The position numbers and the translations under genes are program-made. The notes beneath the pieces are model-generated. The model saw only the letters and a program-made list of their open reading frames with translations. It ran no database searches and was not told where the DNA came from. A stretch of 64,000 nt of DNA, from NCBI GenBank assembly GCA_951213105.1, contig OX578152.1, positions 97,028,568 through 97,092,567 of the forward strand, read 5' to 3'. How positions within the stretch are numbered: position 1 is the stretch's first letter; each line of letters begins with the position of its first letter. Below, piece by piece: positions 1 through 11,660 of this stretch. This stretch comes from Amaurobius ferox (taxonomy: Eukaryota; Arthropoda; Arachnida; Araneae; Amaurobiidae).

Positions 1-370
1 GATCTTGCTCGTTCCATTCATGAAAAAATATACTTTGAGTAATACTTTTGTATTTGAACGCCAATAGTCATTTATCTGCTATAGGAATAAATTATTTCTC
101 CGTCCATAACGCTTGGCGAGATTTTGGTTACGAATTTGGCGGAATGTCGCCAACTTGGCGACATTTTTAGATGTTACCAAATTAAAGAGAATCTCACCAA
201 ATGGATAAAATTACGCTAAATAAATGAAAATAACGACTCGTTGACGAAAATTCAATATCTTGGAAAAATATAAGTATCTACTATAAGAATAACCTATTTT
301 GTTTTTAATGCAAAAGTAGTAAATACATTGCATAATATAAGGAAAGTTATGTGCTGCCCACATCAGATTT
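1..370 (+). mobile_element. Helentron-like non-autonomous element, type 1, 3' part (cut by left edge)
   Basis: The sequence matches the 3' half of the type-1 family described at 39,479-40,398: the ctcgttccattcatga motif, repeated TTGGCGA-type words, ggaaagt and then the 3' terminal hairpin ATGTG-CTGCC-CACAT followed by CAGATTTT. The 5' part lies outside the window. Confidence 0.7.
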
Positions 371-429
371 TGTTTTTAATCATTGAAAAATCAGAACTTC
401 CTATAATGATAAATAAATAATTATTTTTG

Positions 430-925
430 ACACAATTTTTCATTTGAAAACAATTGATGCACACTTTAGAACGCTAGAATGAACCGTTCTTGAGATATTG
501 TACGTTTTTCAAATAAATTTATCTGCAAAATTACTTAAAATTAAAAAGTAATAGGTATCATAAAATATGCTCACTTTCAATATGCAATATTATGCGACTA
601 ATCCGTTATCATCATTCTCGTGGATCTAGTTCGTTCTATTCACGAAAGAAGATACTTTTTATAATAGTTTTGCATTTCACGGGATATTAATTAAATGCTA
701 ATTACATTTTATGAAGATTTTGCATGGAAGTGTGAATAAGTCCCACCATTCTGTTTGGATTGACAAGTTGCCAAAACCACACAACTTCAATTCATGTAGT
801 GTCAATTCAATGCCAAAAATACTCATTTCTGTGGATGTTGTACATCATAATTTTGCTGTCAAAGAAATAAAGGCATTGCATTATGTAGAGAAAGTCATGT
901 ACTGCCTACATCAGATTTTTTTTTT
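430..925 (+). mobile_element. Helentron-like element, type 1, 5'-truncated and diverged
   Basis: It shares the type-1 words (gaaccgttcttgagatatt, cattctcgtggatcta, gttcgttctattca) in the same order as the full-length copies. It ends with gagaaagtcatgtactgcctacatcaga and a T run. It lies head-to-tail behind the copy at 1-370. Divergence is higher than between the full-length copies. Confidence 0.6.
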
Positions 926-1094
926 ATAATGATCGTGAAATTAAAATGGAGCTGGTAATTAAATCTTGCAGGGAACGAGCTAAATCCACTGATCATCATA
1001 TTCTCACAAAACCCACCTATTGTGAGTTAGTTATAATCGCGTCAAAGTTAGAATCACGCTTCCATGCAAGTAATAGTATCTACTGATCGCTATT

Positions 1095-1694
1095 ATGCGC
1101 TCGTCAGTGTTGTTGTTGTTGATCCAGACCGTCCAACCTACCAGAAAGGTGTAAGGTAACAGTTTGGACGGTCGGGAAGTGCCACCCAATTTAGACCGGA
1201 ACACAGTAGGGGAGGCATCCACAGGGACCGTACCCTCCTTCCCCTACCACCAACCTCTCGGAAGGACTTACGGACCCACGTGTTTAACGTGATCGTACTC
1301 CGCATGAACACGACGGCAGTTGTGGCAGCGTGCAAATCCAGCTCGCAAACCACCGTGCTACCGCGCCCGAAATGTGCCAACAGCACGCGGTGTTCCCAGG
1401 TGGTCACCCTCCCAAGTACTAACCGTGCCCGATGCTGCTTAACTTCGGTGATCTAACGAGAACCGGTGTTTTCAGCACGGTAGGGCCGTTGACATGCGCT
1501 CGTCAGTGTTGTTGTTGAGACCCAGACCGTCCGACCTACCAGAAAGGTGTAAGGTAACAGTTTGGACGGCCGGGAAGTGCCACCCAATTTAGACCGGATC
1601 CCAGTGGGGGAGGCATCCACAGGGACCGTACCCTCCTCCCCCTACCACCAACCTCTCGGAAGGACTTACGGACCCACATGTTTAACGTGATCGT
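1095..1694 (-). mobile_element. Composite 5S/tRNA SINE, 5'-truncated copy
   Basis: Read on the minus strand, a truncated first body unit (1,694 to about 1,494) runs into a 5S rRNA-like segment (1,493-1,376). A tRNA-like A-box region (about 1,375-1,330) follows, then a second copy of the same body ending in a CAA-repeat tail and the linker cactgacgagcgcat. The two body copies are nearly identical. The tRNA head of the first unit, present at 24.7 kb, is missing here. Short direct repeats containing ggaaaaccgat lie just beyond the truncated end. Confidence 0.8.
1376..1493 (-). pseudogene. 5S rRNA-derived segment inside SINE
   Basis: On the minus strand this 118-bp segment has the length and order of an arthropod 5S rRNA: aaaacaccggttctcgt, then gatcaccgaagttaagca, ggttagtacttggg, and ctgggaacacc. 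The ends (GTCAAC and GTTGGC) can still form most of helix I. It lies inside a SINE with no separate 5S repeat unit, so it is a SINE head rather than a working 5S gene. Confidence 0.85.
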
Positions 1695-3516
1695 GGAAAA
1701 CCGATGAAACGTGAGTGTGGAAAACCGATCATTCCATGACGAGCAAATAATAAAATAAGTACAAAAACTGTCATGAAAACCGTATATGCGATGATCTAAC
1801 TTAGGGAATTCTAAGTAAAGGAGTTTTCATTGATCCAGTAGCAGGGCGTCCGAAGGCATAGATAAATTTGCGCCCATTATAAATTGGGTCTAATATGGCA
1901 TCATCATCCGTATGCAATCATGCATCTTATCAGGTATTAAAGAAAAAGTCTTTTTTTTCCCTTGCCTTTGAAACCGTTTGACTAGTTAATTTTTGTATTT
2001 AAACTACATTTTACGAAGTTTTTTTTGCGAGCGATTATTTGAGTATAGAGAAATTTGTAACTCATTATTTTGTGCATAAAGGTAGGTTCAAAGCATTTAT
2101 GCAACGCATAGAAAGTAGAATAAGATAAGAAGATAAATCTGTCGTAAGAAAATGTGGGTCTCTGTTATCTGATACTATGTATCACCTTTCCTACCAAATT
2201 ATAAACTACTTTTTAAAAAAACTGACATACAAACCCAATTTAGAAACGAAAGTTTCAAAAAATATTCTACTGACATTCTACTTACATACTTTGTTACCCT
2301 ATTTTATCTAATTTATTCCCATAAAAGCAAATATATAAATAACTATGACATCTAGATAGCATCAAAATCATTATCTTATCTTTAAAAAATTAAACAATTT
2401 TAGCATATTTTAGAACACTATCACTGAAAAAACCCCTCGTAAAATTAGGCAATTCATGAAAATGGCGAATTTTGGACTTATCGTCTGCTGTTTGCATGTT
2501 TTTAATCTGACAAGAAATAAATTCTAAAGTGACGAAAAGTGAAGAAATGGGAGAAAATATTGGAGGCCAGATAGAAACATTTCGATAAAGAACATTTCAA
2601 AAGGGTCAACTCGGAAGTGGGGGTTTGGCCGTGACGTGCACGTGAACGTATCGCGGGAGATATAAATATTTTTGTTATCGGAAGCAACTTATTTTTGGCC
2701 CGAAATCTGTTAGCAGTGGGATAAGAAGCGTGTTTCTGTTTCTATTTTTACTCCGCAAAATTCACTGATCTTCGAGAGACAAATTACCTCCAGATAAATG
2801 GCTGCGAACTTGCGATTAATATGTCCAAAATTTTGAAATATTTAATTACTGCTCTCGGCTATAAAACTTTTCATATTTTATACTTTAAGATTAAAAAAAA
2901 AAAATTTACATTTCACAAGAGACAGCAAAATATTTTCCAACATGTAATAAATTCATGTAATAAATTCGCTCAAACTGGTATTTTAAATAACATAAATACA
3001 GTATTACTTTGTTTGTAACACCAGAGAAGTTTTTTGAAAATTTTTTACAAAATATTTTAAAAGAATAACGTGCTACGAAATCCGAAAAAAAAAAAAAAAA
3101 GATACATAAATTTTTGCCATTCTTATAATGTACAAGTTGAACTAAACACTATGGAATACGAACCTATTGAGAGTGTTCAAAGAAATAAAGACATTAAAAA
3201 TTAGAGTTGTAGAATCACACTGCATTTTTTTTCACACTGCATTTCAAACGCAACGAATTTAAATTGCATATTCTAAAAGTTTTAATGGACAGCTTACTTT
3301 CGAATAAACTAATTTTTGTGTTACTTGTGATAACTATGTTATTTAAAAGATATATAAAAAAATTGTTCTAACTACTGTCGGACAGAATCTGAAAATGAAA
3401 ACTTCATTAGAATAAAGCTCATAAAAGTTGAAAATAGACATCAACTGGTTTCGAAAGAAATAGCAAACCTTCTTCATCAGAATAAATGAGATCAGTACTA
3501 ACAAAGACAAGATTGC

Positions 3517-4050
3517 GTCTGTTAATTTATAATAATTTTATCAATCTTGACCAATCTTGCCTTTGTTGATACTTGCACTCTGAGATCTGTACAAATTAAG
3601 TGAGATAACATCTGCCGATCTATACCAATGTTATCTATCAATCTATCAATCTTACCAATTTTGTATTTTATGGTACTGGTGATGGGGCACAGTACCAGCA
3701 CCAACTATTGAAAATCATGTCTGTCGATCCATACCAATCTTACCCATCTCGCTTTTATCGGTACTGGTGCTCTGAGACAGAATGACGTTTGTCAATCTGT
3801 ACTAATTTTACTATACTTTTGTCAGTACTGCTGCTGTGTCTGTCGATATTACCCATCTAACCAATCTTTCTTTTGTTGGTACTGGTCACGTTTGTTGCAT
3901 AATACCAATCTTAACTAGTTTGCTTTTGTCGGCACTTGTACTCTGAGATAGAATCACGTCTACTGATCTATTCTAATCTTACCAATCTTACTTTTTTTTA
4001 TACTGGTAATGCTTTTCATCGTCTGCTTTTTATTGGTACTGGTATACAAC
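3517..4050. repeat. Degenerate tandem repeat, unit about 70-90 bp
   Basis: Six or more diverged units repeat the order: gtctgtcgatct, accaatcttacc, cttttgtcggtactggt, ctctgagacagaatcac. Spacing varies because of internal deletions. A 180-residue-scale open frame is not maintained, so it looks like an old minisatellite. Confidence 0.75.
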
Positions 4051-4332
4051 TTTTTATTGGTTTAAAAACCAGTTGATACCTTTTTGCAACTTTTATATGC
4101 TACGTATTCTACTGTAGTTTTTATTTTCAGATAACTCCTTTATAAGTGTAGAATTATTTAGACAGTAATTTAGACCATATGCAGATCAAAGGATGAGGGG
4201 GGGGGGGGCTTCTGTATTGCTAAGTTTTATTATCATATCTATAAGTGTGTTTTGCTGTACCAAGCTAATTTCGTGGTGACTCTAGCTATAGATGATTAAC
4301 TCAATAAGGAATTTCTCATTCATCGTATTATT

Positions 4333-4990
4333 ACTTTCCCTGCAATACATGGTAATGTACAGGGAAAGTGTTAGAATCATGTCGAAAATCGCAACTCGAG
4401 TTTTTGATAGATCTACACGTTTTGGGACCTCTAGAGTGCTAAAAAACCATTTTCATCCTGACCTGTGTAAATGTGTGTGTGTGTGTGTGTGTGTGCAATG
4501 TATGTATTCACTCTAATTAAAAAACTAATGAACCAAATTTCATAAACTTTTATAAGTAAGTCAATTGTGGGTTACCCTGGTGTTGATAAGATTTTGGTAC
4601 GATTTGGGAAAAAAGGACGTGTCATTTTGTGCGAAATGGCCCTTAAAATTTGTCAGAATCCAAACTAAGAGATGCTCAAATGTATCCATTAAATGCTCGT
4701 TTTATACGTAATTTTTTGACGATAAAAAGAATAAGACCAACCCCATTACTCTAATACTAGTCGTTCTCGAGATATTGAATTTTTTTCGCATTTTGCTACG
4801 CCGGTTTTGAAAATACGTCCAGTTACTAGATGAAAACGGAAACTGGTTTAAAAGTGTAAATTCGGTGTCATTTCAAATAATTATGTGTGTTACTTAGCGC
4901 AATTGAACTCACTTTAATGAATTATTAATGATAATAAAGAGAAAATGAACTTCAATCTGGAGCGAAAGTCATGTGCTGCTCACATTAGAT
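4333..4990 (+). mobile_element. Helentron-like element, type 2, complete
   Basis: The 5' end is a hairpin, ACTTTCCCTG...CAGGGAAAGT, followed by the shared block tcgaaaatcgcaactcgag. A (TG)n microsatellite follows at about 4,470-4,495, then a type-2 body with gattttggtacgatt and gcgaaatggccc. The 3' end is gcgaaagtcATGTGctgctCACATtaga plus a T run. The short GAAAGT/ACTTTC inverted match is terminal at one end and inset before the hairpin at the other. No coding capacity is seen. Confidence 0.7.
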
Positions 4991-5484
4991 TTTTTCTCAT
5001 AATCAGCGTACTACAGCGTGCAATCGACGTTGTCCTCCTCTAGTAGTATAACTCCTGATAGGCATGTCTAATTCCATGGAAGAATGCCCTTTCTTTCTCA
5101 TGAAACAATTATGGTTCTTGATTCATGTTTGTTTTGTTTGCTATTTAAGATACAATGAATATATGAAATTTGCACAGTAGCGAAAACTTTGCGCATTGTT
5201 GGAAGTTTTGTTCATAAACATTCTCCGCTTCTTCAAGAAGATTGGCTATATTACACTAGCATGCCGGACTGACTTTAAGCCCGAAACCTAAGCCAGGGTC
5301 AACGAGGACATTTACGTTAAATTTTTTTAATATTTCTCATTTGTTTCTGATTAATTTGTCTTACTATTAAAATCTCCACAAATCTATATGTACTGGGTAA
5401 TGAATTGATATACAAGACTCCAAGTCCTTGAGCATCCTAATAACAGTGTAAGGGAAGAGTAATGATAGTATACGTTAGGTCTAT

Positions 5485-6075
5485 CTATAGTAAAGTGCCC
5501 GTGCCCGATCGAATAAAAGAGATTAAAGCGTTCGTTCTTAGCGGAGAGTTTAAAAAGTTAGGATAATGAATTCGGTAACAAAGCGGTATAGACGAAATAA
5601 GCCAATTACAAAGTTATAGCGCATTGCTCAGTGAGTAGGATTCGATATTAGGAACGCACGAAACAAGGCAATAAATACCTGTAAAACTGCACTGGTTGGA
5701 CGAGTAACACATCTTTAGAAGTCGTGACCAGTGCGTCCATTTACGTTTTGCCTTTAATCTCATACGGATACTACGTCAGTGGCATTGTATGCAAAACGCG
5801 TGAGTCGTTCGACATCATGTAAGGATAAAGTGATGTGGCTGGTTGCTTATCTAACAACCGATTAAGTATGGATAGTATTGATTGCCTTCCGTAGACGCGT
5901 TTCGTCCGTTCCTGGTGTCGATTCCTAGTCATTCAGTGCTCTACAATTTTATAGTTTGATTTTTTTGTTCATTTATCTCGCTCTGTTGCCGAGTTCATTA
6001 TCCTAAGTTTGGAATGCTCAGCTAAGGACGCTGCGATCACTTTTATTTCGATCAGTCATGGCCACTTTACTATAG
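5485..6075. mobile_element. Long-TIR MITE with probable TA target (ctatagtaaagtg family)
   Basis: The ends are inverted: ctatagtaaagtg at 5,485 and cactttactatag at 6,063-6,075. The match extends inward for about 100 bp; ttaggataatgaattcggtaacaaagcg near 5,558 faces its complement at about 5,979-6,006. No transposase frame is present. Related fragments lie at 22,376-22,560, 30,935-31,030 and 60,200-60,380. The sequence left of the end (agcatcctaataaca to gttaggtctat) recurs inverted at 60,310-60,375, so the real element may be longer. Confidence 0.7.
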
Positions 6076-6230
6076 AACCTATTAAAGTGTTTTTAAGAAA
6101 AGTTTCATTTTAATTAGGATAACTTAGGAATTATAAAGGAACAAAAACTCATATAAAAAGACACATATTTTTTTCATTCTGATTTTGCCTCGCACTCTTA
6201 AAATACTTTTATAGATATTCCACTCTTATT

Positions 6231-7188
6231 ACTTTTCTTACATACAGAGTGAAATGTATACGGAATAGTATTGAAACGGGGTCAAAAATTGGAATTCGAG
6301 TTTTCGTAGAAAGAGCACGTTTCAAGCATCCCTAAACTTGAACATTTTTGGGTGATGTATGTGTGCGTCCGTGAGTCTATGGATTTGATATCTCATGAAC
6401 GAATTTAGCGTTTTGAACGGAATTGGGTACTATTATTACAATCCGTGAATACTGGAAATCTATTGATTTGAAACTCGAACGAAAATTTGAGAGGAAGACT
6501 CCTCAAATTTTCGAATGATTTTTTGCAAAAATCAGGACATTGAATAATGTTAAATAAATAAGGATTTTATACGTAATTTTTTATCCTAACACGAATGACA
6601 CAAACTTTAGAGCGCTAGCTTGAACCGTTCACGAGATGTAGCACATTTTCCAAATGAATGTATCTAAAAATTGTATAAAAATGAACAGTAAGTAAATATA
6701 ATGAAATATGTAACACTTGCCGATAAATTGAGTGAGTTATTTAGCAAAATACCGCCAATTTGGCGACTCTTTAATATAGTACTAAATCGACAAAAATGTG
6801 ACCAAATTGGCAAAAATGACGCTAAAGATACAAAAATGTCGCAAAGTTTATTAATTAATAACAATTAACCTATTTTAATATAATATTAATAGTATAAGAT
6901 AATAGATTATATGTAACTAGCAATATTTCCAATTGTCAAGTTAGATTTGTGCGAAATATAAGTTAATTGGGTACTTTAAAATAATTATACATGTTGCCAT
7001 TCGAAAAAGGACCCAATGTAAATGGCTACTGTAAAAAAAAAAAAACACTGTCAATTTTACAGTACGAAATTATACCTTTTAACGTTAAAAAATATTGCGC
7101 CTTGGATTTTGTTCATCATTATTTCGCATGAAAGAAGTAAAGTCCTTGCATTATGTAGGGAAAGTTATATGCTGCCCACATCAGATTT
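6231..7188 (+). mobile_element. Helentron-like element, type 1 variant, complete
   Basis: The 5' end is a weak hairpin at acttttcttacatac; the block gaaacggggtcaaaaattgg, which recurs in all type-1 copies, follows. The middle carries gccaatttggcgac words. The 3' end is tagggaaagttatATGctgcCCACATcagattttt at about 7,188. An inverted, internally deleted homologue lies at 12,640-13,126. Confidence 0.65.
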
Positions 7189-7957
7189 TTATCTAAATAT
7201 TCTCTGTTATCCGGTTATGAACCTCTATTCTAAAGCTACATCCTTACGCAACGTTCAGGATCTTTCTTGCTAAACGGCATCATTATGAAGGCCTTGTTTA
7301 TGTACAGGGATAACAATAGTGACATCTCTCTTCTTTTTTTTAATTTCTGTGCCTAATTAGCACGCAATCCCGACTTTGTTTCGTTTAAAGAAAACTCGTT
7401 GTTACGGACATACATATACTTTCTCATACTACTGTATATTTTTTCCCTGAAATATATAGTAATGTATAGGAAAGTGATAGAATCGTGTCGAAAATCGCAA
7501 CTCGAGTTTTCCACGGATCTGCACGTTTCGAGCACTCTGGAATCCGAAAAATCTATTTTTAGCATGACATCTGTGCGTGTGACTGTGTCTGTCGCTGTAT
7601 GTGACTGTGTGTCTGTCTGTGTGTGTGACTGTGTGTCTGTCTATGTGTGTGACTGTGTGTCTGTCTAGTCTGTGCAATGTATCTCTTCACTCTAGCTGAC
7701 AAACTAATTGACCCAATTTCACAAAATTTGGTAGATTTGTGGTTTACTCTGATACTGATGATTAGATTTTGGTACTATTCGGAAAATAATAACTTTCGGT
7801 CATTCGCAAAATGGTCCGAAAAAGTCGCCAAAATCTAAAATAAAAGACTACGTCTGCGCAAATGCATCCATTAAATGCCTGTTTTATACGTAATATTTGA
7901 CGACGAAAAGGATAAGACCACTCCCGCAACTCCGGGGATAACCGTTCTTGAGAGTTC
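6690..7957 (+). repeat. Left arm of a >1.2-kb inverted duplication (right arm 11,038-13,084)
   Basis: This stretch recurs in inverted orientation at 11,038-13,084, including non-element flank such as gggataacaatagtgacat and gcacgcaatcccgactttg. Homology runs from the gccaatttggcg words near 6,740 through two Helentron-like copies to about 7,957. The right arm carries an extra insertion of about 836 bp that is absent here. Confidence 0.8.
7438..7957 (+). mobile_element. Helentron-like element, type 2, 3'-truncated
   Basis: The 5' hairpin (ttttccctgaa...gtataggaaagt) precedes tcgaaaatcgcaactcgag. A compound GTGT/GTCT microsatellite follows at 7,577-7,676, then the type-2 body (gattttggtactatt, gcaaaatggtccg). 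The 3' hairpin is missing. The microsatellite's tgtctgtctgtg words recall the GTCT block of DINE-1 elements. Confidence 0.65.
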
Positions 7958-8207
7958 TTTTATTGGTGTGTGGGTATTTCATCAAATCGTTGGCTTTTCA
8001 TAATCTCGAAAACTTGAATCGATTTGGATTCAATTTGGGTGAAAATTTTTGTATATGATGTAGATGTGAACGTAAGGAAAAAAAATTCCAAAAATGTATA
8101 GTTTAGCTATGAAACCGGATTTCGTCAAAATCGTAAACCCTTTATTATCTCGAAAACCGCTGAAGCGATTTGGAGCCCAATTGGGTTGTATATAGAGTTT
8201 TCATCTA

Positions 8208-8882
8208 CAAGGTAGGATCAAAAAGTTTGGAGACTGTGCTGATATCTCAACTCCTGATTGGAGGAGAGGGGAACTATTTTACCGTGGCGTGGAGGCACAT
8301 GTGACGTGAGATGTGAAAAGGAAGAAGTAGGTCCGCAGTGAAGGGTTTTTCCAGACAATGTGTGTCAGTGAACTGTAGTCGTTCGCGTTCGTCGAAAACG
8401 GAAATGATGTTTGAAGAACAACGTGCGAATGTCAAATTCTGCCATCGTTTGGGAAAATCGCTATAATGTTTCTGTCGGCAATTACGTTCGTCGAAAACTG
8501 TGCATAATGTTTCTGTTTTGCGATTTCCCCAAACGCAGGCAAAATTTGATATTCGCACGTTGTTCTTCAAAAACCATTTCTGTTTTGTTCTTCAAACACC
8601 ATTTCACAGGAACATTGCACCTGCTGCGCAGGTGCAATGTTCCTGTCGGCGATTCCCCCAAACCTTGGCAGAATTTGATATTCGCACGTTGTTCTTCATA
8701 CGTCATTTTCGTTTTCGACGAACGCGAACGACTAAAGTTCACTGACACGCATTGTCTGGAAAAAGCTTCTTTTCGCATCTCGCGTCACATGAGCCTCTAC
8801 GCCACGGTAAAATAGTTCCCCCTCTCCTCCAATCAGGGTTGGAGATATCAGCACAGTCTCCGAACTTTTTAATCCTACCTTG
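8208..8882. mobile_element. Fold-back element made of two head-to-head mariner 5' ends
   Basis: The TIRs start caaggtaggatcaaaaagtt and are flanked by TA on both sides (8,206-8,207 and 8,883-8,884), the Tc1/mariner target. Each arm of roughly 300 bp contains a 5' leader and then a start codon opening a frame that reads MMFEEQRAN.KFC-RLGKS on the left and its mirrored counterpart on the right. This is the N-terminal helix-turn-helix start of a mariner-type transposase (HTH_48 family). The arms meet at an inner palindrome around gcacctgctgcgcaggtgc (8,617-8,635). No catalytic domain is present, so it must be mobilised in trans. Confidence 0.8.
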
Positions 8883-8894
8883 TAGATGTAAACG

Positions 8895-9238
8895 CAGAAA
8901 AAAGTAACTCGAGGGTGGCTCAACTCGACTTTTTTATACCAAAATCAATTTTTAGGCAGCTTTTTTTTTTTTTTTTTTGCCTTTTGCAAATTTTACAAGA
9001 GAAGTTTTGAAAAAACTGTTATTGTTCCAAGTAATCCCAATTATAGCATGTCATCTTTCATTTTAAAGGACTTGAAAAAAACTCTTTCGGACAAAAAGGT
9101 AGACAGAAGGACTCCAATCAAATATAGTCAAAACGTGTTCAGGAGGTCCTAAAACAAATATTGGCATTAAAATCTCGAAATCAAAAATTTTCGTGAAAAC
9201 AGTACTTTCTCAATACTACGCATGAGAAAGTAAATATA
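8895..9238. repeat. Interspersed repeat, family 3 (terminal hairpin actttctc...gagaaagta)
   Basis: The segment ends with actttctcaatactacgc and atgagaaagta, a terminal hairpin. It carries gtcaaaacgtgttcaggagg and ggcattaaaatctcgaaat. The same order occurs at 37,120-38,068 and in shorter form near 13,850-13,960, 18,240-18,370, 19,800-19,905, 23,820-24,000 and 59,590-59,690. Confidence 0.6.
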
Positions 9239-9338
9239 AAGAAAAGATGCACATAGTTTAGCTATAAAAAGATATTTTGTCTGAATCAGTGCCTCTTCGT
9301 GATCTTAAAAAGCGCTAAAACGATTTGTACCAAATGTG

Positions 9339-9578
9339 CCGATGTGGTGGTCGAGTGGTCAAGGCGAGCGTTTCCACAGCAATCGCCGGACCGCCGCGTT
9401 GTAGGTTCGAGTCCCACGTAAGGCATGGATGTTTGTGTTGTGAGCGCAGTGTGTTCCGCCCCCTCTGGTGCGCCTGGGGCAACGTCCTAGGACGGCTAAA
9501 TGGTTTACGCTCTGGCCGCTGACAAAGGCGAATGATGAAAATCAAGTGCCTGGCCATTTAATAAAAAAAGAAAAAAAA
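9339..9578 (+). mobile_element. tRNA-derived SINE with 14-bp target-site duplication
   Basis: The copy is bounded by the identical 14-mer ttgtaccaaatgtg at 9,325-9,338 and 9,579-9,592, a target-site duplication. Its head resembles a Ser/Leu-type tRNA: A box tggtcgagtggtcaaggcg (9,348-9,366) and B box ggttcgagtcc (9,404-9,414). Acceptor-stem pairing is poor, so it is not a working tRNA. The unrelated body ends at ggccatttaataaaaaaaga with an A-rich tail. Intact boxes and a perfect duplication suggest a fairly recent insertion. Confidence 0.9.
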
Positions 9579-9659
9579 TTGTACCAAATGTGGGGGTGGT
9601 ATGCTGTGTGAATGTAAATGCAGAAAATAAATTTGTAAAAATGTATATAGTTTGACGCA

Positions 9660-10560
9660 GAGGTCAAATGCAAAGCCGCTCATATGGAGGCAGGGGTACA
9701 GCTCGAGAGGGGACCCGGACCATCAATATTCTTTCAGGCTGTAAAAGACATGACAAATTTACAAAGAGGGTAAAATCAAATATGGAGGGGGAGGGGAGTG
9801 ATAAATGTCTGTAGGAAGACCTACAATTTATATAGGAGGCCATATCGTATGCCAACATGTCTTTCAAGTCTCGGAATTAACTCGATCCTCTACTTTTTAT
9901 ACACTTTTTTGCCAAATTGCAGATAACTCGCCAAACATTGCAAAGGCTGTCTGCAAATTTTGTCTTTCGTCGTGTCAATCTTTGAGTGATTAAAATTCAC
10001 CACGCTTTTCTAAATAGAGTGGAATCTTGTACCTTACGACAAAAGAAAACGAACAGAAAAGACAACCAAAAACATAAATTAATCATTGCCAGTTTTTTTT
10101 TCTATATTGTAATGGAGCGTGCATGCTCTATTTGCAAAAAAATAATAGGCAGGTTTCTCGTGTTCGTCATTCAGGGTTGTCAACAAAGCGTGTTGCGGGT
10201 TATTAACCCAATCTGAACAGTGTTGATATTCACAACATCCGTCGAAAGGGGGGGGGGGGTTCCAAATCAAGGACCGGGCTCTTATTGTAAATAACAGCAT
10301 ACATGGACCGATTTTATGCTTATTATGCCCATCCGGTCCGCCCATAAGGAGGGGATGGAAACCACTCGAGTAGGGACAGGGCGCTATGGGGGGCCCGTGC
10401 CTCCGATGTTTCTGATGGCGAGGAGGAAATGAAAATTTCACAAGTAGGGGGCATCAAATGTGAAAAGGGGACTGTGAAAAATATTTGTACGGGTCCCACA
10501 GTTTGTATGGGAGGCCATAGTGAATGATTAAAATTCTGATTGTGAACTGTGTCCACCGTA
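9660..10560. repeat. G-rich imperfect repeat pair
   Basis: Two related stretches (about 9,670-9,850 and 10,240-10,530) share the order: gctcgagaggggaccc / actcgagtagggacag, then ggagggg runs, then acaatttatataggaggccat / acagtttgtatgggaggccat. A G run occurs at 10,247-10,259. No gene is recognised; the open frames are repeat by-products. A similar but inverted C-rich region is at 59,210-59,560. Confidence 0.5.
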
Positions 10561-11037
10561 GAGAGACATAGAGGTTCACAAAAATTGGGGCACAGAGCAA
10601 GGTTTTGTATTTATTTTTATTCATGTCATTACCAGCTGTTCCGTGCTGATGAACGAGGAGAAAAGCGCTAAAACCAGTCTATGGATTCTGCTATCTGCAA
10701 TAAAAGCGTCATTCTAACTTTGGCATAATTCTATTTCTAATTCTAATAGCGTGATTCTAATTCTAATAGCAGGTTCTGTAGTAGCACTGAAGAATTATAG
10801 TAATATAGCACAAATCTGAAAAAAAAAAGCTTATAATTTGAAACGCACGTAAAAATAATAAAAATTGTATGGTATTCATTGATTCAAGATTAAAAACTTT
10901 TCTAGCCAGGCTGAAAACGCACTATCTCAAATTATATCCATTTCATCGTTTAAATACATCTTTTTAATTTGACAATTATACGCTTCTTAAAACGTCGCGA
11001 GCTCCTCAAATTAAAATAAATAAAAATAAACATAAAT

Positions 11038-11531
11038 CAAAAATATCTCCTGAACAATTCATCCTATTGTAATGGAGTTGATTTTATTAATATTATGTAT
11101 AAAACAGGCATTTAATTAACACATTCAAGCGCATTTTGTCTTTTATTTCAGATTTTCACTATTTTTGCAGGTCATTTCGGAAAATAAGGCAGGTTCTACT
11201 TTTCTGAATCATACCAAAATCTAATCAGTATCAGGGTAAACCACAAGTGACTTATCTGCCAAATTTTGTGAAATTGGGTCAATTAGTTTTTCAGCTAGAG
11301 TGGACACATACATTGCACAGACCAGACAGATACCCAATCACACACACAGACAGACACACAGACAGAGTGACACACAGTCACATACACACAGACGTCACTC
11401 TAAAAATAGATTTTCCGGATTCCAGAGTGCTCGAAGCGGGCAGATCCGTCGAAAACTCGAGTTGCGATTTTCGACAAGATTCCAATACTTTCACAATACA
11501 TTACCATGTATTGTAGGGAAAATAATATACA
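11038..11531 (-). mobile_element. Helentron-like element, type 2, 3'-truncated (mirror of 7,438-7,957)
   Basis: Read on the minus strand, it starts with the hairpin near attaccatgtattgtaggga. The ctcgagttgcgattttcgac block comes next, then a CA/GACA microsatellite at 11,335-11,392 and the type-2 body up to about 11,038. It has the same truncation point as its mirror copy, so the truncation preceded the duplication. Confidence 0.7.
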
Positions 11532-11660
11532 GTAGTATGAGATATGTATGTCCGTAACAACGAGTTTTCTTTAAACGAAACAAAGTCGGGATTGCGTGAC
11601 AATTAGGCGTGACAATTAAATTGCGTGACAATTAAATAACATAAATTACAAAAAAAAAAA

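Noticed and set aside
1031..1407. Open frames in the SINE copies at 1.1, 24.2 and 24.5 kb that look alike
   Set aside because: Similarity is at DNA level; the frames cover the 5S/tRNA/body of SINEs and start and stop at arbitrary places.
1376..1493. Functional 5S rRNA gene
   Set aside because: Substitutions spread along the molecule and it is embedded between SINE parts at both loci.
8411..8815. 134-codon frame across the mariner fold-back
   Set aside because: It crosses both inverted arms; only the short mariner N-terminal piece has meaning, and the rest is antisense translation.
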